Program-made: the position numbers and the translations under genes | In this document: positions 26,401 through 38,400 of the stretch, one piece after another | Position numbering within the stretch: position 1 is the first letter of the stretch | Layout of the letters: the number at the start of each line of letters is the position of its first letter | The notes under the pieces: generated by a model | What the model saw: the letters and a program-made list of their open reading frames with translations, nothing else | What the model was told of the DNA's origin: nothing | Database searches by the model: none | From: Ctena decussata | Lineage: Eukaryota > Mollusca > Bivalvia > Lucinida > Lucinidae | Direction: 5' to 3' | Length of the DNA: 64,000 nucleotides | NCBI GenBank assembly: GCA_963989385.1 | Contig: OZ022515.1 | Span: forward strand, 10,262,803 to 10,326,802

Positions 26401-29400
26401 AGTTGTCTTGCCTTTGACTAGCAGAAGCGAGACATAGGTATCATTTTTCCGGTATCAGCTGTGGGGGTATATAAAGCATAAACTTTGCATCGAGTTTTCT
26501 GGTTTAGATCTGTTGTGTGACAATACCCAAACCGGCGAGACAATGCATCCTGCTGAATTCTTGTCTGTCAGTGTAGCTTTACTTTGTCATGCTTGTAGCT
26601 CAACTAACATGGAAGTCTGATATACATTGCCTGTGACTAGCGGAAGGGAGACATAGGTATTACTTTCCTGGCATCGTTGTTGGCGGCTGCGTAAAACTTG
26701 TTAGCATTATTTTGTGGCAACGCCAAGACTGGCCAGACACTGCATTCCGCGGAATTCTTGTGTATCAACCGTACGGTATTAATCCCTAAAACGCCTTGGG
26801 GGCATTGCATTTAACCAGGGGGGTGGGGGGGGGCTTTATTTAGAGCCTAAAGTGTAGTAAATCAATCACTGCCAAAATACCTCTGATAAACAGCATTAAG
26901 GTGGATGGGTATACTTGCAGGGGTAGCAACTCTGCTATTTTTGCCTCCACTTTCAGTCGGGGTCAACTCTTTAAAGAAAGAATTTGCTCCTGTAGGAGCA
27001 AATTCTTTTTTTTAAGAGTAGACCTCATGTCAAAGAGCTATGACATACTGAGAAGCAAACAGGAATTCATGCAAGTCAATTGATATTTTCGGGGAAGAGG
27101 CAGGGGGGCGTTTATTAGAGAAGGGGCGTTTATTAGGATTAATACAGTGGCTCTGCTTTGTCCTGCTTGTAGCTCAATTAACATGGAAATCCAACTCCCT
27201 CCATCATTTAGAAGAAGAACGATCAAACTGGGAAATTCTTAAACAAGAAGAGATCAAATCCAGGATTGAACAAGAACAGCAGAAATGGAGAGAAACAGGT
27301 TTGCTCTCTTAAATTAGCAGGTTTTCTCTCTTTAATTAGCTACCTGCTGAAACCATTTATCTTTAGTGGATTCTTCAAGCTATTGTGATCCATATTTGTC
27401 TGTCCTCTGTCCGTGGTCAACAATTTCTTCAAACGACATCTCCTCCTAGACCAGTAAGCCAATTTCAAAATAATTTCAGACATGTTTCTGTTATAGCCCT
27501 GAACCAAAATTGCTAAATGGTTCCGCTCCGCTGAACAAAATGGCTGCCAGAGCTAAAAATAGGAAAACCTTTAAATGACATCTCTGAAGCCAGTAACTCG
27601 ATTTCAAAATAATTTCATAGAAATGTTTTATTTATGGCCCTGAACAAAAATTGCTAAAACGGTTTCACTCCGCTGAACAAAATTGCCGCCAGAGCTAAAA
27701 AAAGAAATAAATCTTAGAATGACACAGAGGGCACAGTTATGATCCAATCTTCATGAAACTGTGTCAGAATGTTTATCTTAATGAAATCTAGGCCAAGTTT
27801 GGAACTGAGTTGTGGGGTCAAAAACTAGGTCACTAGGTCAGATCTCAGATAAACCTTGTGTACACTCCAGAGGGCACAGAAAGAAATAAATCTTAGAATG
27901 ACACAGAGGGCACAGTTATGATCCAATCTTCATGAAACTGTGTCAGAATGTTTATCTTAATGAAATCTAGGTCAAGTTTGGAACTGAGTTGTGGGGTCAA
28001 AAACTAGGTCACTAGGTCAGATCTCAGATAAACCTTGTGTACACTCCAGAGGGCACAGTTTTGATCCAATCTTCATGAAACATTGTCAGAATGTTTATCT
28101 TTATGAAATCTAGACCAAATTTTGAAACTGGGCCATGTCAGGTCAAAAACTAGGTCACTAGGTCAGATCTTAGAAAAACCATGTGAACGTTCTAGAGGGC
28201 ACGGTTTTGTTCCAATCTTCATGAAACTTTGTCAAAATGTTTATCTCCAACAAATCTAGACCAAGGGGGCAGCTGGGTCATGTTGGGTCAAAAACTAGGT
28301 CACTGGGTCAGACCTTAGGAAAACTGTGTGTACACTCTAGAAGGCACAGTTTTGATCTGATATTCATGAAACTTTGTCAGAATGTTTATATCCAAGAAAT
28401 CTAGACCAGGTTTGAAACTGGGACATGTGGGATCAAAAACTAGGTCATCAGAATAAACTTTATAAAACCTTAGGTATACAATAAAGGGTTCATTTTCCAT
28501 TGAATCCTTGTGAAACTCTGTCTGTGGTATGTATGGATGTCCCTGAGGTTAAGTTCACAGGATACTCAGGTGAGCCATTCAGGGCCATCATGGCCCTCTT
28601 GTTATTATTTTGGATGAGTTCATTTGTCATCTACGGGGTGTCTGGTTTGATTCGGTTTCATTCTTAGTTTCTTTTTCTTTTAAGGAGAATTTACTATGTT
28701 TTTTTTTTTTTCTTATGCAAAATGTGTAGACCTTGATCAGATGGTGTGTTCTGCAGCATCTGATTCTGGTCTGTGCTATTTGCCAATGTCCCTTTTATTA
28801 ACCCTTAATCCTACAAAAAGTAGACTACAAAATTTACGTCTGCAGAATTTCAAAAAATGTTTCATCCAAGCGATATTATATTGAGAATTTGAACACTAGA
28901 GGGCAAACAGTGTAGATTCAGATTATGAGCCACCTCATCTGGATCTACACTGTTTGCAAATTTTATCTATTATAATTTTTGGCGATTTAAGGGTTAAACA
29001 TAGGACATAAACTGATTTAATACACTGGACCCCAGGAAAGCCAGTGGGTTAAGCCCTGGCCTGCTTAGTTAGGGGTTCAGGTTTGATCTTGCTGGAGATG
29101 GAAATCTTTTAAACCATAAGCATGGGTTACATTGCACATAGCCTTTTTTTCCTCTCTTCCATCTGCTGATATGACTTGAAATACTGTTGAAATTCAGAAT
29201 CACATAATTGAACTTACCAGTTACATACTCCCAGCATAACTATATATTAAAGTTTTCCCCGTACGATTCCTCTTTCCATCTTTCTTGTCTATCCTTTGTT
29301 CATCCATTAATGTTTGTGTTGAAGTTTTGCGTTAAGTGTTTTTGCTTTTGCTTTAATAGGTGGTGGTCCCTGCTTTATTTGTGAATCTTGTATACCAATT

Positions 29401-32400
29401 TCTTTCTCTCTGCAACTCAAACACTTGAAAGGCTCTTACCGTAATGACCCTGAAATTTCGGACACCCGAAAGTCTGCCAATTATTGTTCGAAAATTATTA
29501 GAAAGTGGATTTTACTTATGGTAATCCATCCAAATGATGCTTAGTGAATGGCAAATGTTGAAGACCCTGATCAAACTGCTCCTTATGGAGCAGTTTGTTC
29601 TGGGTCTACAATGTTTGCTCAGACCGGCATGTCCGAATATTTAGGGTCATTACGGTATGATTTTCGTGTGAGAAAATTATTATTTCTGCAACCGTTCTCT
29701 TTCAGTTTGCATCTCGATTAGGTAGCTCTTTGAAATTGGGTGTACTCTGAATCAAGAGCGTGTGAAAATAGGGCAATTAACAAGACTGATTGTTCTAAAA
29801 TATGTTAATATTTAGGATATCGTAACAATTCTAAGCATTGGGAGTCTCATCAGGATCTACACTGTTTGCATTTGGAGGCATTAAAAGGTAAAGGTAAAGG
29901 TTTCCCATAGCCTAATAGCCGTAGGGGCAGTGGGAGTTAGAGACCTATTGTATCTTGGGCACAGCTGATGAAAGACAGAGGTCATCTCTCTCCTTTCACT
30001 GCCTTATCCTTTCCTGATTCAAAAAAGGTACCCATTTACTGCTTGGTAGACAGAGAGAGTTTTCCAATCATGGGATGGCGATGGTCAGCCACGAACTCAT
30101 GACCTTCTTTTCTGCACAATAACCGAGCCACTCTAACCATGTGACTATGGCGCCTCTCTTGGAGGCATTACTACGTTGTAAAACCAAGATACCACATTAA
30201 TTCCATACAACACCCCAGGGGGCATTACGTTTTGCAAAAGGCAGGGGGGGGGGGGGGGGGGCATTATTTAGAGCCTAAAGTCTTGTAAATCAGTCACTGC
30301 CAAAATAACTCTACTAAGCAATATATGATGTGTCACTTCAAAGGAAGGGCAATTCTACTATTTTTGTCTCCCTTTGCAGGAGAGGTCAACTCTTAAAGGA
30401 AAGAATTTGCTCCTATAGGAGCAAATTCTGTCTTTACAGAGTAGACCCCATTTCAAAGAGCTACCTTATTCAGCGAAGCAAACATGAATGCATGCAACAT
30501 AATAAAACATTATTTTCGGAAAAGAGGCAGGGGGCGTTTATTAGAGCAGGAGCATTTATTAGAATTAATACAATATTCTATTTTTAGAAGTACTATGATA
30601 TTATGCTTGCAGAGCTTCAACAAGAGTTAGAAAATGAGAAACAAAAATGGACCCAGGAGCTTGAAGTCAAGTTTGAACAGGAAAAAGAGAGTTGGAAAGT
30701 TATAGAACTCGAGACGGAGAAACTGAACTGGACAATGGACTGGGAAGATAAAATGAAGAGAGAGAAAGAAGAATGGATAAAGAAAGAGCTTGAGCCAGCT
30801 AAACAGAAGTGGAAACTAGAGTTTGATGAGAAATTGAGGTATTGTTGAATGTTTTAAACAGTTTTGCATTGTGACTTAGGGGGTATGATTATACTGGCAT
30901 GTTTTTCCGTCATTTGAGCAAAAGGAAACAACTTCTGTTACTTTTGTTACTTTCTGTTTGCTTTAAAATAAATCCCTTGCAAAATCGGGTCTACTCTTAG
31001 AAGTTGACCCGTATTGAGAAGGATGGCAAAAGTGACAATGGCAGAGCTGCTTTGCCTGAAAGTGGACCAGTTCACCTTGAAAAACTGAGGCAGATGTGCT
31101 TGTGCAGAAAGTGTAGACCCAGATCAGACTGTTGTTAAATGATATACACTGTTATCCATATTGCAGCATGCTCAAGTTTTAGGGTAGTTACATATTATAA
31201 AAGGTATTGCCCTTGTGTATTTTTAGAATGAGGTAAGTCAGATGTCATTCCCTCATGAATTAAGGCAATTTCAGGTTGTCTGAAGTATATGATATTGACA
31301 TCAATTTATGAATAATGGGCATCTTGGTCCATCAGAGAGCCATAATTCTTATTCACAAGTCCTGTAAATGGCAATTTGGAAACAAAATCCAGGCAATAAC
31401 TGACAAATTAAGGTTATTTAAAGAGAATTTTATTGGAATTTTGCCACATTTTCTTAGAAAAAAAAAATAGAGGGTGTTTATTAGAAAAATTAAGGTAAAA
31501 CAAATTTAAGCTTGCTGTTCTTAAATTTACAGATGACTTTCCTTAATGGGAACTCTGATATCTTAATAGACCCTCTAAGAACATAGTTTGGGCACATTTC
31601 CTATTTTCCTTTACATTTCAACACAGATATTTCAAACTACTGGTATCTCAAAGTAAGTTTTCTGGGACCAGAAAATTTAGTTTGAGATATCAGAAGTTTG
31701 AGACGAACTTCAAGATATCAAGAGCTGACTGTTTATAGTTGTACTTGTTGATCTTGTAGGATGGAGAAAGACAACTGGAGATGTTTTGAGCTGGAGCCAG
31801 AGAAGCTTAAGCTAATGAAAGAGCTGGAAGAAAGAATAGATAAGGAGAAAAAATCTTGGATGGTTAAGGTAAGTACATACCATATAGCTTTAATTATCCC
31901 ATTGCATTCTGGGTATATTTTGTCGTCTGCTGAAATTGTCATCTGCATCAAAAGTCAAGAATATTTTGAGGATATTCGTCTAACTAACTTTTGTAGAAAT
32001 GATGTCTAGGCAGCAAACAGTTTGGATCCAGATCAGGCCACACCAAAGTGTGGCCTGATCTGGATCCAAACTGTTTGCCCAGATATCCCGAATTTCATAA
32101 CATAAGACTGATATAGATATTTTGAGTCAATCTAAACAAGAGAAAACCCTGTTTTGTAGCCAAAGTAATTTGGCAGTTTGAGAGAAGAAAGCATATGTTG
32201 CAAAGTTCCAGATAAAAGGAAATGGTTGAGTAGGGGATGATGGTAGTTTTGGGTAATAAAAAAACAGTATAATGTCGTATGCTTCAGAATTTTCTATCCA
32301 TTTAAGTATATTACAACAAAATCCTTGTTTGGCTTGTGAAAGTATATATGGAACATTGAATTTTTTTGGTATTTAATCTTTTAAGTGCCCCAAAAAAGCA

Positions 32401-35400
32401 GACAATAGAATTATTGTCTCCAAAATATAAAAATAAAATGTTTCATCCATGCTGTATGATATTGAGAATTCATAAACAGTGTTTCATTGTTAGTCTCCTC
32501 ATCTGGATCTAAGCTCTTTGCAAATTCAGCAGTTTTCATTTTTTGGTGCCTAAATAATTAAATTCTGTCTATAAATTTGGAATCTTTATTCATATACCAT
32601 ACCCTTTTCAGCTTTAAGTAATAAGTGACAAGATTCCGTTTTCCTTCCCCCCCAACATCATAGGTTGCTGGGGGCATATAGTGTTTTGGTCATGCATACG
32701 TGTATACGTTAGAAAGTACATAACTACATCTGTAGGTATGTGATCCTGCTAGATTCAGGTTAAGATTTTTGTAAGAGGTAGATTTCAGAACTCCTAATGT
32801 TGTATAAATTGAAATTTTGTATGAGGGTTTATATCTGTAAGTACAACAGGAATATGCAAGAATCAGGTCATGGTGATCCATATATCACTTCGTTTCTAAC
32901 CAGGCTCTGTAATACACAGTAGTTTCTATTTTTGTCATACAGTGACTCTGAAACTGTATCCAGGGCTGCAGTTTGTGTCAAATTTCAGTCGTTGGTCAAT
33001 GCCTGGGCTATGGCCCTTTATATTATACAAGTCTACCTCTATGAACCTAGTTTCCTGCAACAACAGTATCTTACTCAAGGCGCTAGGCAAGGGCATCCGT
33101 GTACTGTCGACACATTTCTAGTTTAGTATAAATACAAAATTTGTTATTCATTTTAGGTAATGCCAGAAGAACTGAAAAAAGAAAAGGCAAAATGGGACAG
33201 GCAGTACATTGATAAACTGCAAAAAGAAAAGGAATCATGGCATATTTACGAACTTCCAAAAGAAATTGCTAAAGAACGCAAAAAGTGGTTGACGGAGGTT
33301 GAAGGTAAAATAAACTCTGAAAAGAAAAATTGGAAAAATGCAGAGCTTCCAGACGAAATTGAGAAAGAGCGTAAGAAATGGATGAAGCTACTAGAGACTA
33401 CACTGAGTAAAGAAAAAGAGAAATGGCAGACGCAGGATTTGCCGTCTGCTGTGGAAAAAGAGCGGGAAAGTTGGAAAAAGACTCTAGATGAAGAGGTGGA
33501 GCAGAAGCTAGTGCAAAAACTGGAAGTTGAGAAAGAAAAACTTCAAAAGGTAATCTTTTGCTATATTCCAGTGTCTGTACTTGTTTCCAGTGTTAGTAAG
33601 TCCTTAAAGTGCCAAGGATCAAAATAGATAAACTGGCAAACAGCGTATATCCAGATGAGGCAGCTCATCATGGCCCGCCTCATCTGGATATACACTGTTT
33701 GCTCTCTTGTTTTTCGATTCTCAATATGGTATAGCTGAGACAAAACAGTTTTTGAAATTTTGCAGATGTAAATTTTGTAATCTGCTGTTTTGGCACTTTA
33801 AGGGTTAGTATTTTATACAGGTGTCAGATAATTGATTGTGGAGCGAGTGCTACATTTTGAAGTGGTGATATGTGGCACCCTCATTAGAAGGTTCAATAGA
33901 AGGTCAAGGTCACATTAGAAAGTGAAGACATTGCACGTTTGCCTTGTACATATGTTGTTGAAAACAAACTCAGGGTGTGCATTGCAGGCGAAGTTGGGCG
34001 ATAACTTCGCCTTGGGGCTCAAAACTTCGCCCTGGGTTTCCGAAAAGCGAGTCACCCTGTTTTTCTGGGTCTTAAGATCAATAATTTGTCAAAATGACTG
34101 GCGCCAGTACATCAAATTTCAACGCCAATTAACAAAGCCCCCTTTCATTTATCAGCGCTATTCCCATCACCGACCCTGATTGAGCTTTGATCTCGATAGG
34201 TGTTGCCGACATCATCTCGGTAAAATTAACACCGCGGCAAAGCCAACGGTAGTACAGTTAATCCACTAAGTGACGAGCCAAAGAGCTTTGATCCCGCTAC
34301 ATTTTGTCGACTTAATCTATCCATCTGCTTTAGCGGCAGGTGTAAAGCGCATTCTGATCATGGTCTTTATTGATTTCTTACGTGATGGTATAGATTTTCT
34401 TATCTTTCAACTAGGGCAATAACGAGCAGAGTAGATATGACAAGACAGTACTCACTTATGCAGGCTTATTATGATCTTCGCATTCTTCAAAGTGCAGAAT
34501 GTTAATGCTGGCTGTGTAGACAAGTGCAGGACAGCGCATCAGGTTATGATCTACATCGTTGTTCATAGAATTTTATGATTGGGAAAGTTCTGCGAACAGT
34601 GTAACCCCGACGCCGGGCTGAACTTTTCGCAAATGCATTACCCGAGACTTTATACTCATTCTCGTCGAATCGTAGTCTACATTGTTGACACATATTCAGT
34701 ATCGTTTTGGGGATGAACCGGCAAATGAACAATCTCATGTCTCAAAAAAAAAAAAAAAAACATGCAAAAGTTGGCGACCAGTGCGAGTTACGCATTTAGA
34801 TCAATGCAAACGTGATTACCGAGCGTAAAACCGGTAGTGCAACGGTTAAAGACTGTAACCATTGCCCGTTAATAGGTCAGACACGTTTGTCTAATCCCAC
34901 TTGTTGATTTCAGTTTCAGATCAAAGGGCGCCGCCTCTGACACGTGCAACTCCATGTGTCAGATTGAACCGAGAGATGGGAGCAGGTATCTTAACCCAGA
35001 CATATGCTGATAGCAAAGACTCGTATCAGCCTGCTCAATATTGTTATGCGATCGGTGTTTCCTGACCGCTAATAAGGTCTTTGTGAAATGAGCGTCACCG
35101 TTACCCTTTGAAAAGCGAATACTTCCGAAGAAGCTTATCAGCCTGCACTCTTCGCATGTTTCATAAGATACATTTTATGTGGTACGGGTCATGAGTTTAT
35201 CGGACTTCCCATGCAGCGACTGTCCGCTGTGACTTAAAATATTTTTTATGTGTCGGGTAAAATACAACCTTACGCCATCTGAAACTAAAGTTAATCAGAG
35301 TATTCCTTTAATAGATTGTTCATCGAGTTAGCTTTCATCAGATTTTGCGAGTGCGCATGCTACTCTGCGTCGTATGCACACGCAGTTAAGTACCTTTTAA

Positions 35401-38400
35401 AGGTAGCCTTCGGAGCGGTGAGATCGCTTCCACGCGTTTGGCATTGTGGGTGTGCAAACGTCCAAACCAGCCTGCGCAGTCTTGTCCTAATGGTCAGATT
35501 TTGTTTCAATATACAACTAGACTGCGCTATGTACAGTGCTGGTGTAGAATTGACTTGAGAAAACTCAGATCGGCATGAGCCGACGACCGAAATCGCGACT
35601 TCTGATCAAAGTTTTTCCGTACAAACAAGCTATGGATCGGCGGAAGTTATACAATAGAAGAACAAGACTCGGATCAGCCTGCGTATCCGCGCTATCAGAA
35701 TCTTGTCTTTTGGCATCAATATCTATGGATACTGAGAAATATCTAGCCAAGACGTACACTCTGAACAGTCTCTGCAGATGCGCAAGCTGGAACAAAATTC
35801 AAAGACACCCCTAGACACTGATATCGATCGATGGCACATGCAGATTTGTACAGGTGTGTCAGGAAGAAAGATACTTGATGCGTATTCAAAGAAAACTGAC
35901 ATAGATCAGCCTGCAAGTCCACGCAGTCTTATCGGAGTCTTCTGTGCTCACATTAAACGTACATGAATGAACAACGATCAGTCTGCGCTGATGTGGAAAT
36001 TGATTACGAATTGGGCCGGGAACAAAGTTACTGACAAGGTCATAACTTGTACTTTCAGTTTTGCTTTTTAACTCCGATAAGACCTGAAAAAATTACAAAC
36101 GTCCCACTTCGCCTTGTTTGTTTAGGAGTTGCTCGGCTTCAGCTGGAAGGCGACTTGATGTCGCTCGTTTTCTGGGGCCCAGTGCACACCCTGCAAACTT
36201 GCATGAACTTTACAGGAAACAAAATGTTACCAAAAGTTTTCTAAGTTCCAGTGTCATAAAAACATACAGTCTTTATTCAGCTAAGTTCCTAAGCAAAAAG
36301 AATGGTTTGTAAGCATGTAGGTAAAATTGTTATTGAAAATAGCTCATTTTCTAATTTTTAGTATTTGCAAAATGTCATTCTTACATATCTGAATCTGTTC
36401 GCAAAAAATTCAAACTTTGATGGGCAGATTTCAATTTTGACAATTCATAGCTTTGTGAAAAAAGCCTTTGCTCTTAATCCTGCAAAACAAAAAAAAATAC
36501 ATGTAAATTTCAAAATGTTCTGTAGTAGTGCAGTTTACACCTTTTATACATTATTTTGACTGCCAATTACAGGTGCATGAATGGATTATTAAGCAAATTG
36601 AGGAGGATTATATGAACCAGGTTTGATTTAGCTTAGTCCTGATTTCCAACTACCATAGTTAGCAAATTTTTCAGAATTCTAGCTCCATTTGCACTAAATA
36701 AGATATTGAGTGATTTGAGAATCTATTACAGTCAACTCTTGATATCTCAAAAGTCGGAGTTCATCATCAAACTACTGATATCTCGAAGTAAATTTTCTGG
36801 TCCCAGAAAATTTACCTTGAGATACCAGTTGTTTGAGATAACAGGAGTTGAAAAGTTCATCTGGAACTACTGATATCTCACAGTAAATTTTCTGATCCCA
36901 GAAAATTTACCTTGAGATATCAGTTGTTTGAGATAACAGGAGTTGAAATGTAGAGAAAAATAGAAAACGTGTCGTAATTATTTCCTCTGATATATATATG
37001 AGGCTACTGTGAGGTATCAGTGTCTGAGATATCAAGAGTCAGCTGTATTTATTTGAGAAAATAACTTTTTTTTCAAACAGAAAAGTGATTCTCAAATTAT
37101 TCCGTATCTTGTTAGAAATGCTTCCAGTTAGAAAAAGACAGTTATATACCGATACTTAAACTTCAGTGTAGAGTTCTTGTTAGATTTAGTCACCATAGGC
37201 AAGTGTTTATAGATGTTAATGAGCACTCCATTTTGCCATTTTTTGACTCAACACTTTCAATATCCATGTTGAGGGTTGTTTTCGCACAGGTATCATGAAT
37301 GTTGCACATTCAAAAAGCTCATTACATTGATATAAATTTTGCATTGCAGTTTTGGATACCTGTACTTATTTGTTACGAACATATTTGTCTTGGACCAAAA
37401 TTCTCCTTTTTTTTGCCATCTTTACACAACAGTAGTTGCTGTGAATTTGCACAAATTCAGGGTCCATTCTATAAAAATGATATGATACAGTATATGAGCC
37501 GGGATACAAGAAAACTAACAAAGTGGTTCTGCGCCCAGCGCAGACTCAGATCAACCTGGGCATCTGCCAAGTCTGATCAGAGTTCACTAAGCACTTAATG
37601 AAGCAGATGCCCATGCTGATCTGAGAGTGGGCTGGTCGCACAACCACTTTGTTTTCTCGTGTCTCGGCTCATATGCACATTTTGCTGTACCAGGCAGAGC
37701 AAATGATAAGTTAGTTTAACCCTTTTTAGACTGAAATCCCCTTTTGGGGATAAATGCAAACAGTGCAGACCCAGTTCAGATGCCACAGTAAGTGGCATCT
37801 GAATAGGGTCAACTGGTTCTTTGAAAAATAAAAGTGCAACATTCACCAGAAATCCCTAAAACTAGAAATGGACTCATCCAAATTATAAGGATTGACAAGT
37901 CAGCTGGCTAAAAAAGGGGTTAACCTGTAACATTGTTTTATTGGGATCAGGGTCTGAGGTTATAAAACTCGAGTCTCATCTCAAACTTAAAATAAAGCAC
38001 ACTGATTGGCTGCTTCCTAGCATGTGCTCAGAAGCAGCCAATCAGTGTGCTTTATTTTGAGTTTGAGAATGTACTCAAGTTTTATAACCCCGGGGCCAGT
38101 TTCAGTTTTAGGAGGAGCTTAAGGTGACTGGGTACACCTTCAGGGGAAGCAACTCTGCTTTTTTCAATTTTTCATCCCTTCTCAGTGGGGGACATTCTAA
38201 GAGGAAAGAATTTGCTCCCATTTTGAAAGGGTTTTGTCATCCTGGATGACAAAACCCTTTCAAAATGGGAGCAAATGTCCTGGATGGACAGCAAGCTGGA
38301 GACATTAACCCATTCCATTTGGGATACCCTTTAGGGATATCGGGGGCAAACAGTTTGGATCCAGATCAGGCCCCACAAATGTGGGGCCTGATCTGAGATC

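Noticed and set aside
35316..35966. Short frames in the CAGGG-ended element as a transposase
   Set aside because: All are under 81 codons in different frames, with no catalytic motif; the element is non-autonomous.
37595..37846. 83-codon minus-strand frame
   Set aside because: Runs through a family-A MITE and a family-O MITE; no domain.
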